A stretch of 64,000 nucleotides of DNA. Origin: Serratia surfactantfaciens (lineage in GTDB: Bacteria > Pseudomonadota > Gammaproteobacteria > Enterobacterales > Enterobacteriaceae). This document shows, piece by piece, positions 56,622 to 64,000 of this stretch. The position numbers were made by a program, and so were the translations under genes. Where the stretch lies: the NCBI RefSeq assembly GCF_001642805.2, contig NZ_CP016948.1, forward strand, positions 2,976,001 through 3,040,000, written 5' to 3'. The notes beneath the pieces are model-generated. The model did not search any database. It saw only the letters and a list, made by a program, of their open reading frames with translations, and was not told the origin of the DNA. Each line of letters opens with the position of its first letter. Positions within the stretch are counted from its first letter, which is position 1.

Positions 56622-57352
56622 AAGCCATTATCGTGGAAGACGAATTCCTCGCGCAGGAAGAACTCAGCTACCTGATCAAGAAACACAGCAACATCGATAT
56701 CGTCGCCACCTTTGAGGATGGCCTCGATGTCCTCAAATACCTGCAGACGCACCAGGTCGACGCCATTTTTCTCGACATCAACATCCCGTCCCTGGACGGC
56801 GTGCTGCTGGCGCAAAACATCAGCAAGTTCGCCCATCGGCCGTCGATCGTGTTCATCACCGCCTATAAAGAGCACGCGGTGGAAGCCTTCGAGATAGAGG
56901 CGTTCGACTATATCCTCAAGCCTTATCACGAAGCGCGCATCGTCACCATGCTGCAAAAGCTGGAGGCATTGCATCAACGCCCCGCCGGCGCGGCCGAGCC
57001 GGCCAGCGCGCCAAGCCGCGGCAGCCACAGCATCAACCTGATCAAAGACGAGCGGATCATCGTTACCGACATCAACGATATCTATTACGCCGCCGCCGAT
57101 GAAAAGGTGACGCGGGTCTATACCCGCCGGGAAGAGTTCGTGATGCCGATGAACATCACCGAGTTTTACGGCCGGCTGCCGGAAGAGCATTTCTTCCGCT
57201 GCCACCGCTCTTACTGCGTTAACCTGGCGAAGATCCGCGAGATCGTCCCCTGGTTCAACAATACCTACATTCTGCGGCTGAGCGATCTCGAGTTTGAAGT
57301 GCCGGTCAGCCGCAGCAAGGTGAAAGAGTTCCGCAAGCTGATGCGCCTGTAA
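56618..57352 (+). CDS. ypdB: LytTR response regulator YpdB
   Basis: A 244-residue partner of YpdA: receiver domain with Asp53 ([13 protein letters not shown]), then a LytTR DNA-binding domain (about 140-240: [45 protein letters not shown]). E. coli YpdB activates yhjX by binding direct repeats. A yhjX-like gene with such repeats is only 0.7 kb downstream here. Confidence 0.97.
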   Translation: MKAIIVEDEFLAQEELSYLIKKHSNIDIVATFEDGLDVLKYLQTHQVDAIFLDINIPSLDGVLLAQNISKFAHRPSIVFITAYKEHAVEAFEIEAFDYILKPYHEARIVTMLQKLEALHQRPAGAAEPASAPSRGSHSINLIKDERIIVTDINDIYYAAADEKVTRVYTRREEFVMPMNITEFYGRLPEEHFFRCHRSYCVNLAKIREIVPWFNNTYILRLSDLEFEVPVSRSKVKEFRKLMRL

Positions 57353-57356
57353 GCGC

Positions 57357-57689
57357 TTACCAGCGCGGGCCCGGACGGTAGTAATAGCCCGGCGGCGGCG
57401 GTGGCGGCATGCGGTAATGCGGCCGATCGCGCCAGTCGCGCGGCGGCGGCCCGTAGTAGATCACCCGTGGCGGCGGGCCATAGTAGTAACCGCGCGGGCG
57501 TTCATACCGGTGGTGATCGGCCCACCAGCGCGGATCGCGCCAGCGATAGCCGTCCCAGTAGTGGCCGCGATTGTCGCGATCGCCGATATGCAACGACAGG
57601 CCCGGCACGTTCACGCCGATGGACACATCGGCCTGGCTCGCCAGCGGCAGCGCCAACAGCGCAGCCAGTAACAACAGCGTTTTTTTCAT
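57357..57689 (-). CDS. YpeC-like DUF2502 exported protein
   Basis: A 110-residue precursor with signal peptide (KKTLLLLAALLALPLASQA) and the DUF2502 core VSIGVNVPGLSLHIGDRDNRGHYWDGYRW. The mature C-terminal half is very rich in Pro, Tyr, Arg and Gly (several PPP and GYYY runs), hence basic and probably disordered. E. coli ypeC is next to yfeO; here it is on the other side of yhjX and glk. Function unknown. Start at ATG 57687-57689; ends 4 bp from ypdB, convergent. Confidence 0.82.
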   Translation of the reverse strand: MKKTLLLLAALLALPLASQADVSIGVNVPGLSLHIGDRDNRGHYWDGYRWRDPRWWADHHRYERPRGYYYGPPPRVIYYGPPPRDWRDRPHYRMPPPPPPGYYYRPGPRW

Positions 57690-57850
57690 TTCATGGACTC
57701 CTGCAGAACGGACCTTGTCCGATCGCAGATAACATAGTCCCGCGCTCACCGCCGCTCTATAGGCGCAATGCCGATTTACGCCTTTCAGACGCATCCTTCA
57801 CAATTTCACCACAATCGTTCACCGGCGATTAACAATAAATCGTTGATATC

Positions 57851-57866
57851 TTTGATGTAGATCACG
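57851..57866. promoter_or_regulatory. CRP/FNR-like site upstream of the YpdB repeats
   Basis: TTTGATGTAGATCACG fits CRP (TTTGA-N6-TCACG, 8 of 10) and nearly the FNR pattern TTGAT-N4-ATCAA (9 of 10). The two cannot be distinguished from sequence. Confidence 0.45.
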
Positions 57867-57906
57867 TGTCACCCGCGGCATTTCACGCGCTTTTCGGCGC
57901 AAAAAC

Positions 57907-57958
57907 GGCAACTCACGCCGCATAAAATGCATTTCATTCCTTCCGTCGTGCAACTCAT
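57907..57958 (+). promoter_or_regulatory. Three tandem YpdB-type (LytTR) boxes
   Basis: GGCAACTCAC (57907), TGCATTTCAT (57928) and TGCAACTCAT (57949), each separated by exactly 11 nt, so repeating every 21 bp. E. coli YpdB is reported to bind GGCATTTCAT-N11-GGCATTTCAT at yhjX. The last box ends 33 bp before the -10, suitable for activation. A fourth copy GGCATTTCAC at 57877 is out of register (30 bp upstream). Confidence 0.75.
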
Positions 57959-57991
57959 TCCCGATCCGCCGTCCACCGGGAGAGCCGGCCA

Positions 57992-57997
57992 TATAAT
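57992..57997 (+). promoter_or_regulatory. yhjX-like promoter -10 element
   Basis: Perfect TATAAT without a recognisable -35, typical of an activator-dependent promoter. The leader is about 85 nt to the ATG. Confidence 0.6.
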
Positions 57998-58086
57998 AAG
58001 CCCATACCGCGGGAACGTTGATTCACCCCGCAAATTTCAGCCAGCGGCTCACGCCCGGCAACGCACACACAGGAAGGAGACCGGCC

Positions 58087-59316
58087 ATGAACACCAAACC
58101 GGCAAATCGCAGCTTAATCGTTCTCGGCACCATCATCTGTCAGATGGGTCTGGGCACCATCTACACCTGGAGCCTGTTCAACCAGCCGCTGGTCGACAAG
58201 TTCCATTGGGGGCTGGCGGACGTCGCCACCACCTTCTCCATCACCAGCTTCTTCCTGGCCTTCGCCACGCTGTTCGCCGGCAAACTGCAAGAGCGTTTCG
58301 GCATCCGCAACCTGACGCTGTGTGCCGGCATTCTGGTCGGCCTGGGCCTTATCGCCAGCGCCCACGTCAGCTCGCTCGACATGATCTACCTGCTGGCCGG
58401 CGTAGTGGTGGGCTTTGCGGTCGGTATCGCCTACATCTCCACCCTGTCCAACCTGATTAAGTGGTTCCCGGCCAACAAAGGCCTGATTTCCGGCATCTCC
58501 GTCGGTGCCTTCGGCAGCGGCAGCCTGCTGTTCAAATACGTCAACGCCGCCCTGATCGCCGACGTCGGCGTTTCCGGCGCCTTCTTCTACTGGGGTGTCA
58601 TCGTGATGGGCCTGATCGTCGTCGGTTCGCTGCTGCTGAAAGAGCCGGTGCTGGCGACCCGCACCGCACAGCAAGGCGCCAACGGCCTGGGCAACGACTT
58701 CAGCGTGCGCCAGATGCTGGCCACCAAAGAAGCCTACCTGCTGTTCACCATCTTCTTCGCTGCCTGCATGAGCGGTCTGTACCTGATCGGCATCGTGAAA
58801 GACATGGGCGTTCAGCTGGCCGGGATGGACTTGGCTACCGCCGCCAACACCGTATCCGCCGTCGCTATCTTCAACACCGCCGGCCGCATCATCCTGGGCA
58901 CGCTGTCCGATAAAGTGGGCCGTATGCGCGTCATCAGCTTCACCATGCTGGTTACCGTGCTGGCGATTGTCGCACTGAGCTTCATGACGCTGAACCACAC
59001 GCTGTTCTTCATCTGCGTCGGTGCAGTAGCCTTCTGCTTCGGCGGCAACATCACCGTGTTCCCGGCGATTGTCGGCGACTTCTTCGGCCTGAAAAACCAC
59101 AGCAAGAACTACGGCATCATCTACCAGGGCTTCGGCCTGGGCGCGCTGGCCGGTTCGTTCGTCGCCAAATACTTCGGCGGCTTCCACGCCACCTTCATGG
59201 TGATTGGCGTCCTGTCCGCCGCCTCCCTGCTGATTACGCTGTTCATCAAAGCGCCGAAAGCAGTGGAAGTGGAAACCGAAGAAACCGCACAGGCGGCGGA
59301 GCTGGCCAAAGCCTGA
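58087..59316 (+). CDS. yhjX: YhjX-like MFS transporter (oxalate:formate antiporter family)
   Basis: A 409-residue twelve-helix major facilitator similar to E. coli YhjX, a pyruvate-inducible carrier implicated in pyruvate handling. The first helix reads LGTIICQMGLGTIYTWSLFN; the GKLQERFG loop between helices 2 and 3 and GRIILGTLSDKVGRMRVIS between 8 and 9 are MFS signatures. The C-terminus is acidic and Ala-rich. Start at ATG 58087 after GGAAGGAG. Likely activated by YpdB through the repeats upstream. Confidence 0.88.
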   Translation: MNTKPANRSLIVLGTIICQMGLGTIYTWSLFNQPLVDKFHWGLADVATTFSITSFFLAFATLFAGKLQERFGIRNLTLCAGILVGLGLIASAHVSSLDMIYLLAGVVVGFAVGIAYISTLSNLIKWFPANKGLISGISVGAFGSGSLLFKYVNAALIADVGVSGAFFYWGVIVMGLIVVGSLLLKEPVLATRTAQQGANGLGNDFSVRQMLATKEAYLLFTIFFAACMSGLYLIGIVKDMGVQLAGMDLATAANTVSAVAIFNTAGRIILGTLSDKVGRMRVISFTMLVTVLAIVALSFMTLNHTLFFICVGAVAFCFGGNITVFPAIVGDFFGLKNHSKNYGIIYQGFGLGALAGSFVAKYFGGFHATFMVIGVLSAASLLITLFIKAPKAVEVETEETAQAAELAKA

Positions 59317-59332
59317 TCCCCGCGAAAACGAC

Positions 59333-59365
59333 AAGGGGCGCAACCTGTGGGTTGCGCCCCTTTTT
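59333..59365. terminator. Bidirectional terminator between yhjX-like gene and glk
   Basis: GGGGCGCAACC / GGTTGCGCCCC with TGTG loop and TTTTT on the right, AA flank on the left; 17 bp past the yhjX stop. Confidence 0.9.
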
Positions 59366-59383
59366 ATTGTTCTGCCGCAGAGC

Positions 59384-60346
59384 TTACAGCTGCATGCCCA
59401 GCGTCTGGCGCAGATGCGCGCCGGCTCCCAGCAGGCCCGGTTGGCCATGCGTGATCATGAACACCGGGATGTCGCGCACATAGTCGCGGAAGCGCCCCTT
59501 GTCTTCAAAGGCGGCGCGGAAGCCCGAAGCCTTGAAGAATTCCATAAAGCGCGGCACGATGCCGCCGGCGATGTACACGCCGCCAAAGGTGCCCAGAGTC
59601 AGCGCCAGGTTGCCGCCGAAGCGCCCCATGATCACGCAAAACAGCGACAGCGCACGGCGGCTGTCGATGCAGCTGTCGGCCAACGCCCGCTCGGTGATGT
59701 CCTTCGGCTCCAGCTTTTCCGGCAGGCGGTTGTCCGCCTTGACGATGGCGCGATAAAGGTTGACCAGGCCCGGCCCGGACAACACGCGCTCGGCGGAAAC
59801 GTGCCCCACTTCCGCGCGCAGCACCTCCAGAATAATGTCCTCTTCTTCGCTGTTCGGCGCGAAATCGACATGGCCGCCCTCGCCCGGCAAGCTGACCCAG
59901 CGGCGATCGACCTGCACCAAATGGGCAACGCCCAGCCCGGTGCCGGCGCCGTACACTGCGATCGGTTTGCCCGGCTGAGCCTCGCCGCCGCCAAACTGCA
60001 GCACGTCGTCCGGCGAGAGCATCGGGATCGCCATCGAGACGGCGGTGAAATCATTGATCACCTCCAGATGACTCAGCCCCAGGCTGGCCTTCATCGCTTT
60101 GATCGAGAACGCCCAGCTGTGGTTGGTCATCGCCACCCAGTCTTCGGTCACCGGGCAGGCGATGGCGATACAGGCGTCCTGCACCTCGATATCGCACTCT
60201 TTCAGGTAGTGGCGGATCACCGCCTCCAGGCTGTCGAACTCCAGGCCGGAATAGGTTTTCGCCTGGGTAATCTCACCCGTCGCAACAGTGCACAACGCCA
60301 GGCGGGCATTGGTGCCGCCAACATCACCTACGAGGGCATAGGTCAT
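59384..60346 (-). CDS. glk: Glucokinase
   Basis: Glk phosphorylates free glucose with ATP. The 320-residue protein shows the phosphate-binding loop [14 protein letters not shown] (residues 6-19), the sugar-binding [23 protein letters not shown] and [18 protein letters not shown] with its catalytic and zinc-free region. E. coli Glk has 321 residues. ATG at 60344-60346; a longer frame to 60442 is not conserved. A Cra box lies 114 bp upstream, matching Cra repression of glk in E. coli. Confidence 0.97.
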   Translation of the reverse strand: MTYALVGDVGGTNARLALCTVATGEITQAKTYSGLEFDSLEAVIRHYLKECDIEVQDACIAIACPVTEDWVAMTNHSWAFSIKAMKASLGLSHLEVINDFTAVSMAIPMLSPDDVLQFGGGEAQPGKPIAVYGAGTGLGVAHLVQVDRRWVSLPGEGGHVDFAPNSEEEDIILEVLRAEVGHVSAERVLSGPGLVNLYRAIVKADNRLPEKLEPKDITERALADSCIDSRRALSLFCVIMGRFGGNLALTLGTFGGVYIAGGIVPRFMEFFKASGFRAAFEDKGRFRDYVRDIPVFMITHGQPGLLGAGAHLRQTLGMQL

Positions 60347-60656
60347 TGATTTCGTCTCCGTAAAATGAAAAATAAACAGCTGCCCACACTGTAAAATCCT
60401 GCCGCAAAAACAACAATCACCCGCCTCGGATCTGCGCCCCAATAGCGATCCGGATCACAAAAAACGTTTCAGCTTGCCCGCCACGCCGCGTTTTGAAACA
60501 AATTGCGGCAAAAAACGCCCCCCGGCGACTGTTAACCGTCATCGACGCCGGGCAATATCAGTGCGTGCCTGCACGCCGATAGTCTGGCAAGCTGTGGCCA
60601 CTGTCCAATCACCCGCTCTCCTTGCCCGGCATGGAGGCATCGACAAGGGAATACCC
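60347..60656. other. glk-yfeO divergent region
   Basis: 310 bp without a gene; carries the Cra box at 60460-60473 and presumably both promoters. No other motif was convincing. Confidence 0.5.
60460..60473. promoter_or_regulatory. Cra (FruR) box between glk and yfeO
   Basis: On the minus strand GCTGAAACGTTTTT fits the Cra consensus RSTGAAWCSNTHHW at every position. Confidence 0.75.
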
Positions 60657-61910
60657 ATGCTGCATCCGCGCGCCAATGCCATGTTGGCCTTTGCTTTGCC
60701 TGCGCTGATTATCGGTTCCGCATCCAGTCTGGTGCTGCTGTTGGTGATGAACGTCGCCGCCACACTGCAGCAATGGCTGTGGGTGACGCTGCCCGATATG
60801 CTGAGCCTGGACGCCCAGTCGCCCTGGTGGCCGGTCGCGATGCTGACGCTGACCGGCGTGGCGGTGGGCCTGATCGTGCGCTATATGCCGGGCCACGCCG
60901 GGCCGGATCCGGCGACGGAATCACTGATCGGCATGCCGCTGCCGCTGCCGCTTTCCGCCCTGCCGGGGCTGGGGTTGGCGCTGATCGTCGGCCTGGCCGG
61001 CGGCGTCAGCCTGGGGCCGGAGAACCCGATCACCGCCATCAATATCGCGCTGGTCGCGGCGGCTGGGGCGCGCCTGCTGCCGAAGGTGCCGCGCATGGAC
61101 TGGATCATCCTGGCGGCTGCGGGCACCATCGGTGCGATGTTCGGCACCCCGGTCGCCGCCGCGCTGATCTTCTCGCAAACCCTGGCGGGCAATAACGAAA
61201 CGCCGCTGTGGGATCGGCTGTTTGCCCCGCTGGTCGCCGCCGCCGCCGGCGCGGTCACCACCCAGATGTTCTTCGTGCCCAGCTTCGCCCTGCAGCTCGA
61301 CGCCTACGATGTAACGCGGCTGCCGGACATCTTCAGCGGCGCCATCGTGGCGCTGATCGCCATCGCACTCGGCATGGTGGCGCTGTGGTGCTTCCCGCAC
61401 GTTCACCGCCTGTTCCATTCGATAAAGAACCCGGTGTTGATGTTAGGGCTGGGGGGCTTTGTGCTGGGCCTGCTGGCGCTGGTGGGCGGAGAGATTACCC
61501 TGTTCAAAGGGCTGGATGAAATGAAGCGCCTCGCGCAAGACGATGGCTATTCGGTGCCGGCGCTGTTGACCATTACCCTGACCAAGCTGGCGGCGCTGGT
61601 GATCGCCGCCGCCTGTGGCTTTCGCGGCGGGCGCATCTTCCCGGCGGTGTTCGTCGGCGTGGCGCTGGGGCTGATGCTGCACCAGCATGTGCCGGCGGTG
61701 CCGGCGGCGATCACCGTCTCCTGCGCCATCATGGGGCTGGTGCTGGTGGTGACGCGCGACGGCTGGCTCAGCCTGTTCATGGCGGTGGCGGTGGTGCCGG
61801 ATCTGCACCTGCTGCCGGTGCTGTGCATCGTGATGCTGCCCGCCTGGCTGGCGCTGGCGGGCAAACCGCTGATGCTGGTGAACCGCCGGCGGCCGCCGCA
61901 CGACGATTAG
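60657..61910 (+). CDS. yfeO: YfeO, ClC-family ion channel-like membrane protein
   Basis: A 417-residue polytopic protein of the voltage-gated chloride channel family. Conserved ClC-type helices are [21 protein letters not shown] (selectivity region) and [25 protein letters not shown]. It equals the E. coli YfeO length (418). Function in vivo is not established. ATG 60657 ([10 protein letters not shown]) after AAGGGA; an upstream frame from 60474 is not conserved. It converges with the racemase gene with a 4-bp overlap. Confidence 0.93.
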   Translation: MLHPRANAMLAFALPALIIGSASSLVLLLVMNVAATLQQWLWVTLPDMLSLDAQSPWWPVAMLTLTGVAVGLIVRYMPGHAGPDPATESLIGMPLPLPLSALPGLGLALIVGLAGGVSLGPENPITAINIALVAAAGARLLPKVPRMDWIILAAAGTIGAMFGTPVAAALIFSQTLAGNNETPLWDRLFAPLVAAAAGAVTTQMFFVPSFALQLDAYDVTRLPDIFSGAIVALIAIALGMVALWCFPHVHRLFHSIKNPVLMLGLGGFVLGLLALVGGEITLFKGLDEMKRLAQDDGYSVPALLTITLTKLAALVIAAACGFRGGRIFPAVFVGVALGLMLHQHVPAVPAAITVSCAIMGLVLVVTRDGWLSLFMAVAVVPDLHLLPVLCIVMLPAWLALAGKPLMLVNRRRPPHDD

Positions 61911-62602
61911 GCCAGCGCGAACGCCGCGGCGGCACGGGCGTGGATCGCGGTGGTGTCGAACACCGGCACCGACGCATCCCGCTCGCTCACCAGCAAGCCT
62001 ATTTCGGTGCAGCCGAAAATAATCCCCTGTGCGCCCTGCTGCTCCAGATCGCTGATGATCCGGCGATACTCGTCGCGCGAGGCGTCGCGAATTTTACCCA
62101 GGCACAGTTCGTCATAGATGATGCGGTGTACGATGTCGCGATCGGCGCTGACCGGCGTCACTACGTCGATGCCTTGCAACTCCTGCAGGCGGCCGCGGTA
62201 GAAGGTCTGCTCCATGGTAAAGCGCGTGCCCAGCAGCCCGACGCGGCGAATGTTTTTTTCCCGCACCTGCAGCGCCGTGGCATCGGCGATATGAATCAGC
62301 GGCAGGCCGCTGGCCTGCTCGACCGCCTCCGCCACCTTGTGCATGGTGTTGGTGCAGATCACGATAGCTTCGGCGCCGGCGGCGCGCAAAGCCACGGCAG
62401 CGGCGGCCAGCAGCCGGCCGGCACCGTCCCAATCGCCCTGGTGCTGCAAGCGTTCAACCTCCTGAAAATCGACGCTATAGAGCACGATTTTGGCCGAATG
62501 CAGCCCGCCGAGGCGCGCCTTTACCTGCTCGTTGATAGTGCGGTAATAAGGAATGGTGGATTCCCAGCTCATGCCGCCCAGCAAGCCCAACACTTTCATC
62601 AT
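61907..62602 (-). CDS. Aspartate/glutamate racemase family protein
   Basis: A 231-residue PLP-independent racemase with the two catalytic cysteines: Cys83 in [10 protein letters not shown] and Cys198 in [11 protein letters not shown], plus [20 protein letters not shown] at the start. Close relatives include YgeA (broad-specificity, homoserine/lysine) and aspartate racemases; specificity is not resolved. Two adjacent ATGs (62602, 62599) follow GAGGA; I took the first. Confidence 0.9.
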   Translation of the reverse strand: MMKVLGLLGGMSWESTIPYYRTINEQVKARLGGLHSAKIVLYSVDFQEVERLQHQGDWDGAGRLLAAAAVALRAAGAEAIVICTNTMHKVAEAVEQASGLPLIHIADATALQVREKNIRRVGLLGTRFTMEQTFYRGRLQELQGIDVVTPVSADRDIVHRIIYDELCLGKIRDASRDEYRRIISDLEQQGAQGIIFGCTEIGLLVSERDASVPVFDTTAIHARAAAAFALA

Positions 62603-62666
62603 TCGTTCCTCAGCATTTTCCGACGATCCTCTGACCTTACCTGAGAATCGCCGGGCTGACGACGCC

Positions 62667-63119
62667 TTATTTGGCGCCGGAATTGATCGGCTGGCGCGCT
62701 TCAAACCAGCGCTGGCGCAGCGTGTCGTACAGCCAGTTGTAGGCCATGGTGTACGGCAGGAAGAACAGGAAGAAACCGATTTCCAGCATAAACGCCTGCC
62801 CCCAGGAAATGCTCAGCATCCAGGCGGCGATCGGCACCCCGATCAGGATAAAACCGGCCTCAAAGCCGACGGCGTGCAGCGCACGCACTTTCAGGTTACG
62901 CACCACCCGGCTGACCGGCCACAGACGGTCGAACACCGTGTTGTAAACCATGTTCCACAGCATCGCGACGGTGGAGAGCATCACCGCCAACGCACCGACC
63001 TGCACCATTGAGCGGTTGAGCAGCCACGCGCCCAGCGGGGCGCAAACCATCACGGCGATGGCCTCGAAACCGACGGCGTGGACGATACGTTCAATGAGAG
63101 ACTTGTTTTGCAGTTGCAT
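62667..63119 (-). CDS. PACE-family multidrug/biocide efflux protein
   Basis: A 150-residue, four-helix inner-membrane protein with two bacterial transmembrane pair domains: RIVHAVGFEAIAVMVCAP with WNMVYNTVFDRLW, and RALHAVGFEAGFILIGVP with YNWLYDTLRQRW. This is the AceI/PACE pattern; such proteins export chlorhexidine, acriflavine or short-chain diamines. It lies 98 bp from a divergent LysR gene, the usual AceI-AceR layout. Confidence 0.92.
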   Translation of the reverse strand: MQLQNKSLIERIVHAVGFEAIAVMVCAPLGAWLLNRSMVQVGALAVMLSTVAMLWNMVYNTVFDRLWPVSRVVRNLKVRALHAVGFEAGFILIGVPIAAWMLSISWGQAFMLEIGFFLFFLPYTMAYNWLYDTLRQRWFEARQPINSGAK

Positions 63120-63217
63120 ACATCACCTTTTATTCGACAGTTGTTGCGAAAGCCAGGTGATTATCATCGCTTTTTTGGGTAGATTAAAAATAGATTCCAT
63201 CGATAAAGTAGATACAT

Positions 63218-64000
63218 ATGCACTACTCACCGGAAGCGTTACAAGCCTTTGTGGAAGCCGCCGCCCTCGGCTCATTTTCCGCCGCCGCGCGCAAGCTGCG
63301 TAAAAGCCAATCCACCGTCAGCACCGCCATCGCCAATCTGGAAGCAGACCTGGCCTTGACGCTGTTCGATCGCAGCGCGCGCCAGCCGGTGCTCACCGCC
63401 GCCGGCCGCAAAGTGTTGGGGCACGTACAGGAGATCCTGGCCGCCAGCGAGCGGCTCGATGCATTGAGCATTCAGCTGGCGGGCAACGTCGAACCGCGCC
63501 TGAGCATGGTGTTTTCCGACACTTACCAGCCCAAGCACCACGACAGCCTGATGCAGCGGTTCGAACAGCGTTATCCGGAGATTGAACTGGAATGGATGAT
63601 CGCCGAAGAAGGCGACGTCATCGATCTGCTGCAGAGCGGCCGCGCGCACCTGGGCATGGTGGAAGTGCAAAAAACCTATCCGCCGGATATTGCCTTTTCC
63701 CGGCTGCCTGAACAGACCGAAATGGGGCTGTTCGTCGCCCATCAGCACCCGCTGGCGCAGGTCGCTGCGCCGACGCCGGAACAGTTATCCAGCACCCGTC
63801 AGCTGATCCTGAACACCTACACCGGCGCCGAGGCGGCCAGGCAAGGAGGATTGGTGTGGTCGGCGCCCAGCTATCTGCTGCTGCTGGAGATGGCGGAACA
63901 GGGATTCGGTTGGGCGGTGTTGCCGCACTGGCTGGTGCAGCAATACGGCCACGGCAGGCTCACCCAGCTGCGCCCGCGCGGCTGGCCCAAACTGATTTCG
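63218..64000 (+). CDS. LysR-family regulator, incomplete at window end
   Basis: The frame starts at ATG 63218 and is still open at base 64000 (261 codons seen). The HTH is ALQAFVEAAALGSFSAAARKL, KSQSTVSTAIANLEADLALTLFDRS; a substrate-binding domain follows. Divergent orientation beside the PACE pump suggests it controls that pump in response to its substrate, as AceR does for AceI. The C-terminus is outside the window, usually 20-40 residues. Confidence 0.9.
   Translation, partial: MHYSPEALQAFVEAAALGSFSAAARKLRKSQSTVSTAIANLEADLALTLFDRSARQPVLTAAGRKVLGHVQEILAASERLDALSIQLAGNVEPRLSMVFSDTYQPKHHDSLMQRFEQRYPEIELEWMIAEEGDVIDLLQSGRAHLGMVEVQKTYPPDIAFSRLPEQTEMGLFVAHQHPLAQVAAPTPEQLSSTRQLILNTYTGAEAARQGGLVWSAPSYLLLLEMAEQGFGWAVLPHWLVQQYGHGRLTQLRPRGWPKLIS

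Larger units (their letters stand above)
57690..58086 (+). other. Control region between ypeC-like and yhjX-like genes
   Basis: 397 bp without a gene, holding promoters for both divergent genes. From left to right: a CRP/FNR-like site, an isolated YpdB-like half site (57877-57886), three repeats in 21-bp register, a TATAAT promoter element and a purine-rich ribosome binding site. Confidence 0.6.

Noticed and set aside
63218..63225. Another ATGCACTA 8-mer
   Set aside because: It is the start codon and next residues of the LysR gene, without a partner copy; a chance match.
1..64000. CRISPR arrays, insertion sequences and rRNA genes
   Set aside because: No regularly spaced direct repeats of CRISPR size, no transposase-like protein and no rRNA sequence were seen on either strand.

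Overview
This is a GC-rich enterobacterial chromosome segment. The protein sequences and gene order point to Serratia, close to S. marcescens; this is an inference, because no 16S rRNA or species marker lies in the window. Most of it follows the Escherichia coli order from fabB to yfeO: fabB/mnmC-yfcL-epmC-yfcA-mepA-aroC-prmB/smrB-sixA-fadJ-fadI-yfcZ/fadL-mlaA-[ccm operon]-yfdC-argW-[accessory region]-ypdK-alaC-ypdA-ypdB-ypeC-like-glk/yfeO. Against that backbone, several blocks look inserted or relocated.

Region by region: 1-5.4 kb holds the tail of a MocR-type regulator, a secreted EEP-family phosphodiesterase, peptidase T, a YbiR-like anion permease, the flavin transferase ApbE and a small lipoprotein. 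5.6-14.5 kb is the fabB to smrB housekeeping block. 14.5-22 kb is the anaerobic-type fatty-acid degradation cluster (fadIJ, yfcZ, fadL) plus mlaA, with recognisable FadR and CRP sites; fabB carries adjacent FabR-like and FadR-like boxes. 22-29 kb is a complete cytochrome c maturation operon, ccmABCDEFGHI, in which CcmH and CcmI are separate proteins. yfdC and tRNA-Arg(CCU) argW follow.

Immediately past argW, the only clearly AT-rich stretch with genes (about 31.8-33.1 kb) carries an AraC-family regulator overlapping a secreted lactonase-like beta-propeller gene. Next comes a compact putative stress locus (33.3-36.6 kb): a membrane protein plus a 73-aa protein, a triple-PAS/LuxR regulator and a CsbD-like protein. 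Both intergenic regions of this locus share a TAGTGCAT motif. A DsdC-like regulator without dsdXA, an EamA exporter, two small unknown genes, a porin and MltB follow. A DUF805 gene with a perfect 7-1-7 Fur box, the pgaABCD biofilm polysaccharide operon, an orphan HicB-like protein and two tiny membrane-protein genes (one a YpdK homologue) lead to cybB and alaC.

53.4-59.3 kb holds a DUF1479 oxygenase-like gene, the LytS/LytTR system YpdA-YpdB and, 0.7 kb downstream, a YhjX-type transporter. In E. coli, YhjX is the main YpdB target but lies far away; here it is linked and its promoter carries three direct repeats at 21-bp spacing resembling the YpdB box. The window closes with glk, yfeO (with a Cra-box between them), an Asp/Glu racemase-family gene, a PACE efflux pump and its divergent LysR gene, cut by the window end. 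I saw no insertion sequence, CRISPR array, rRNA or prophage genes.
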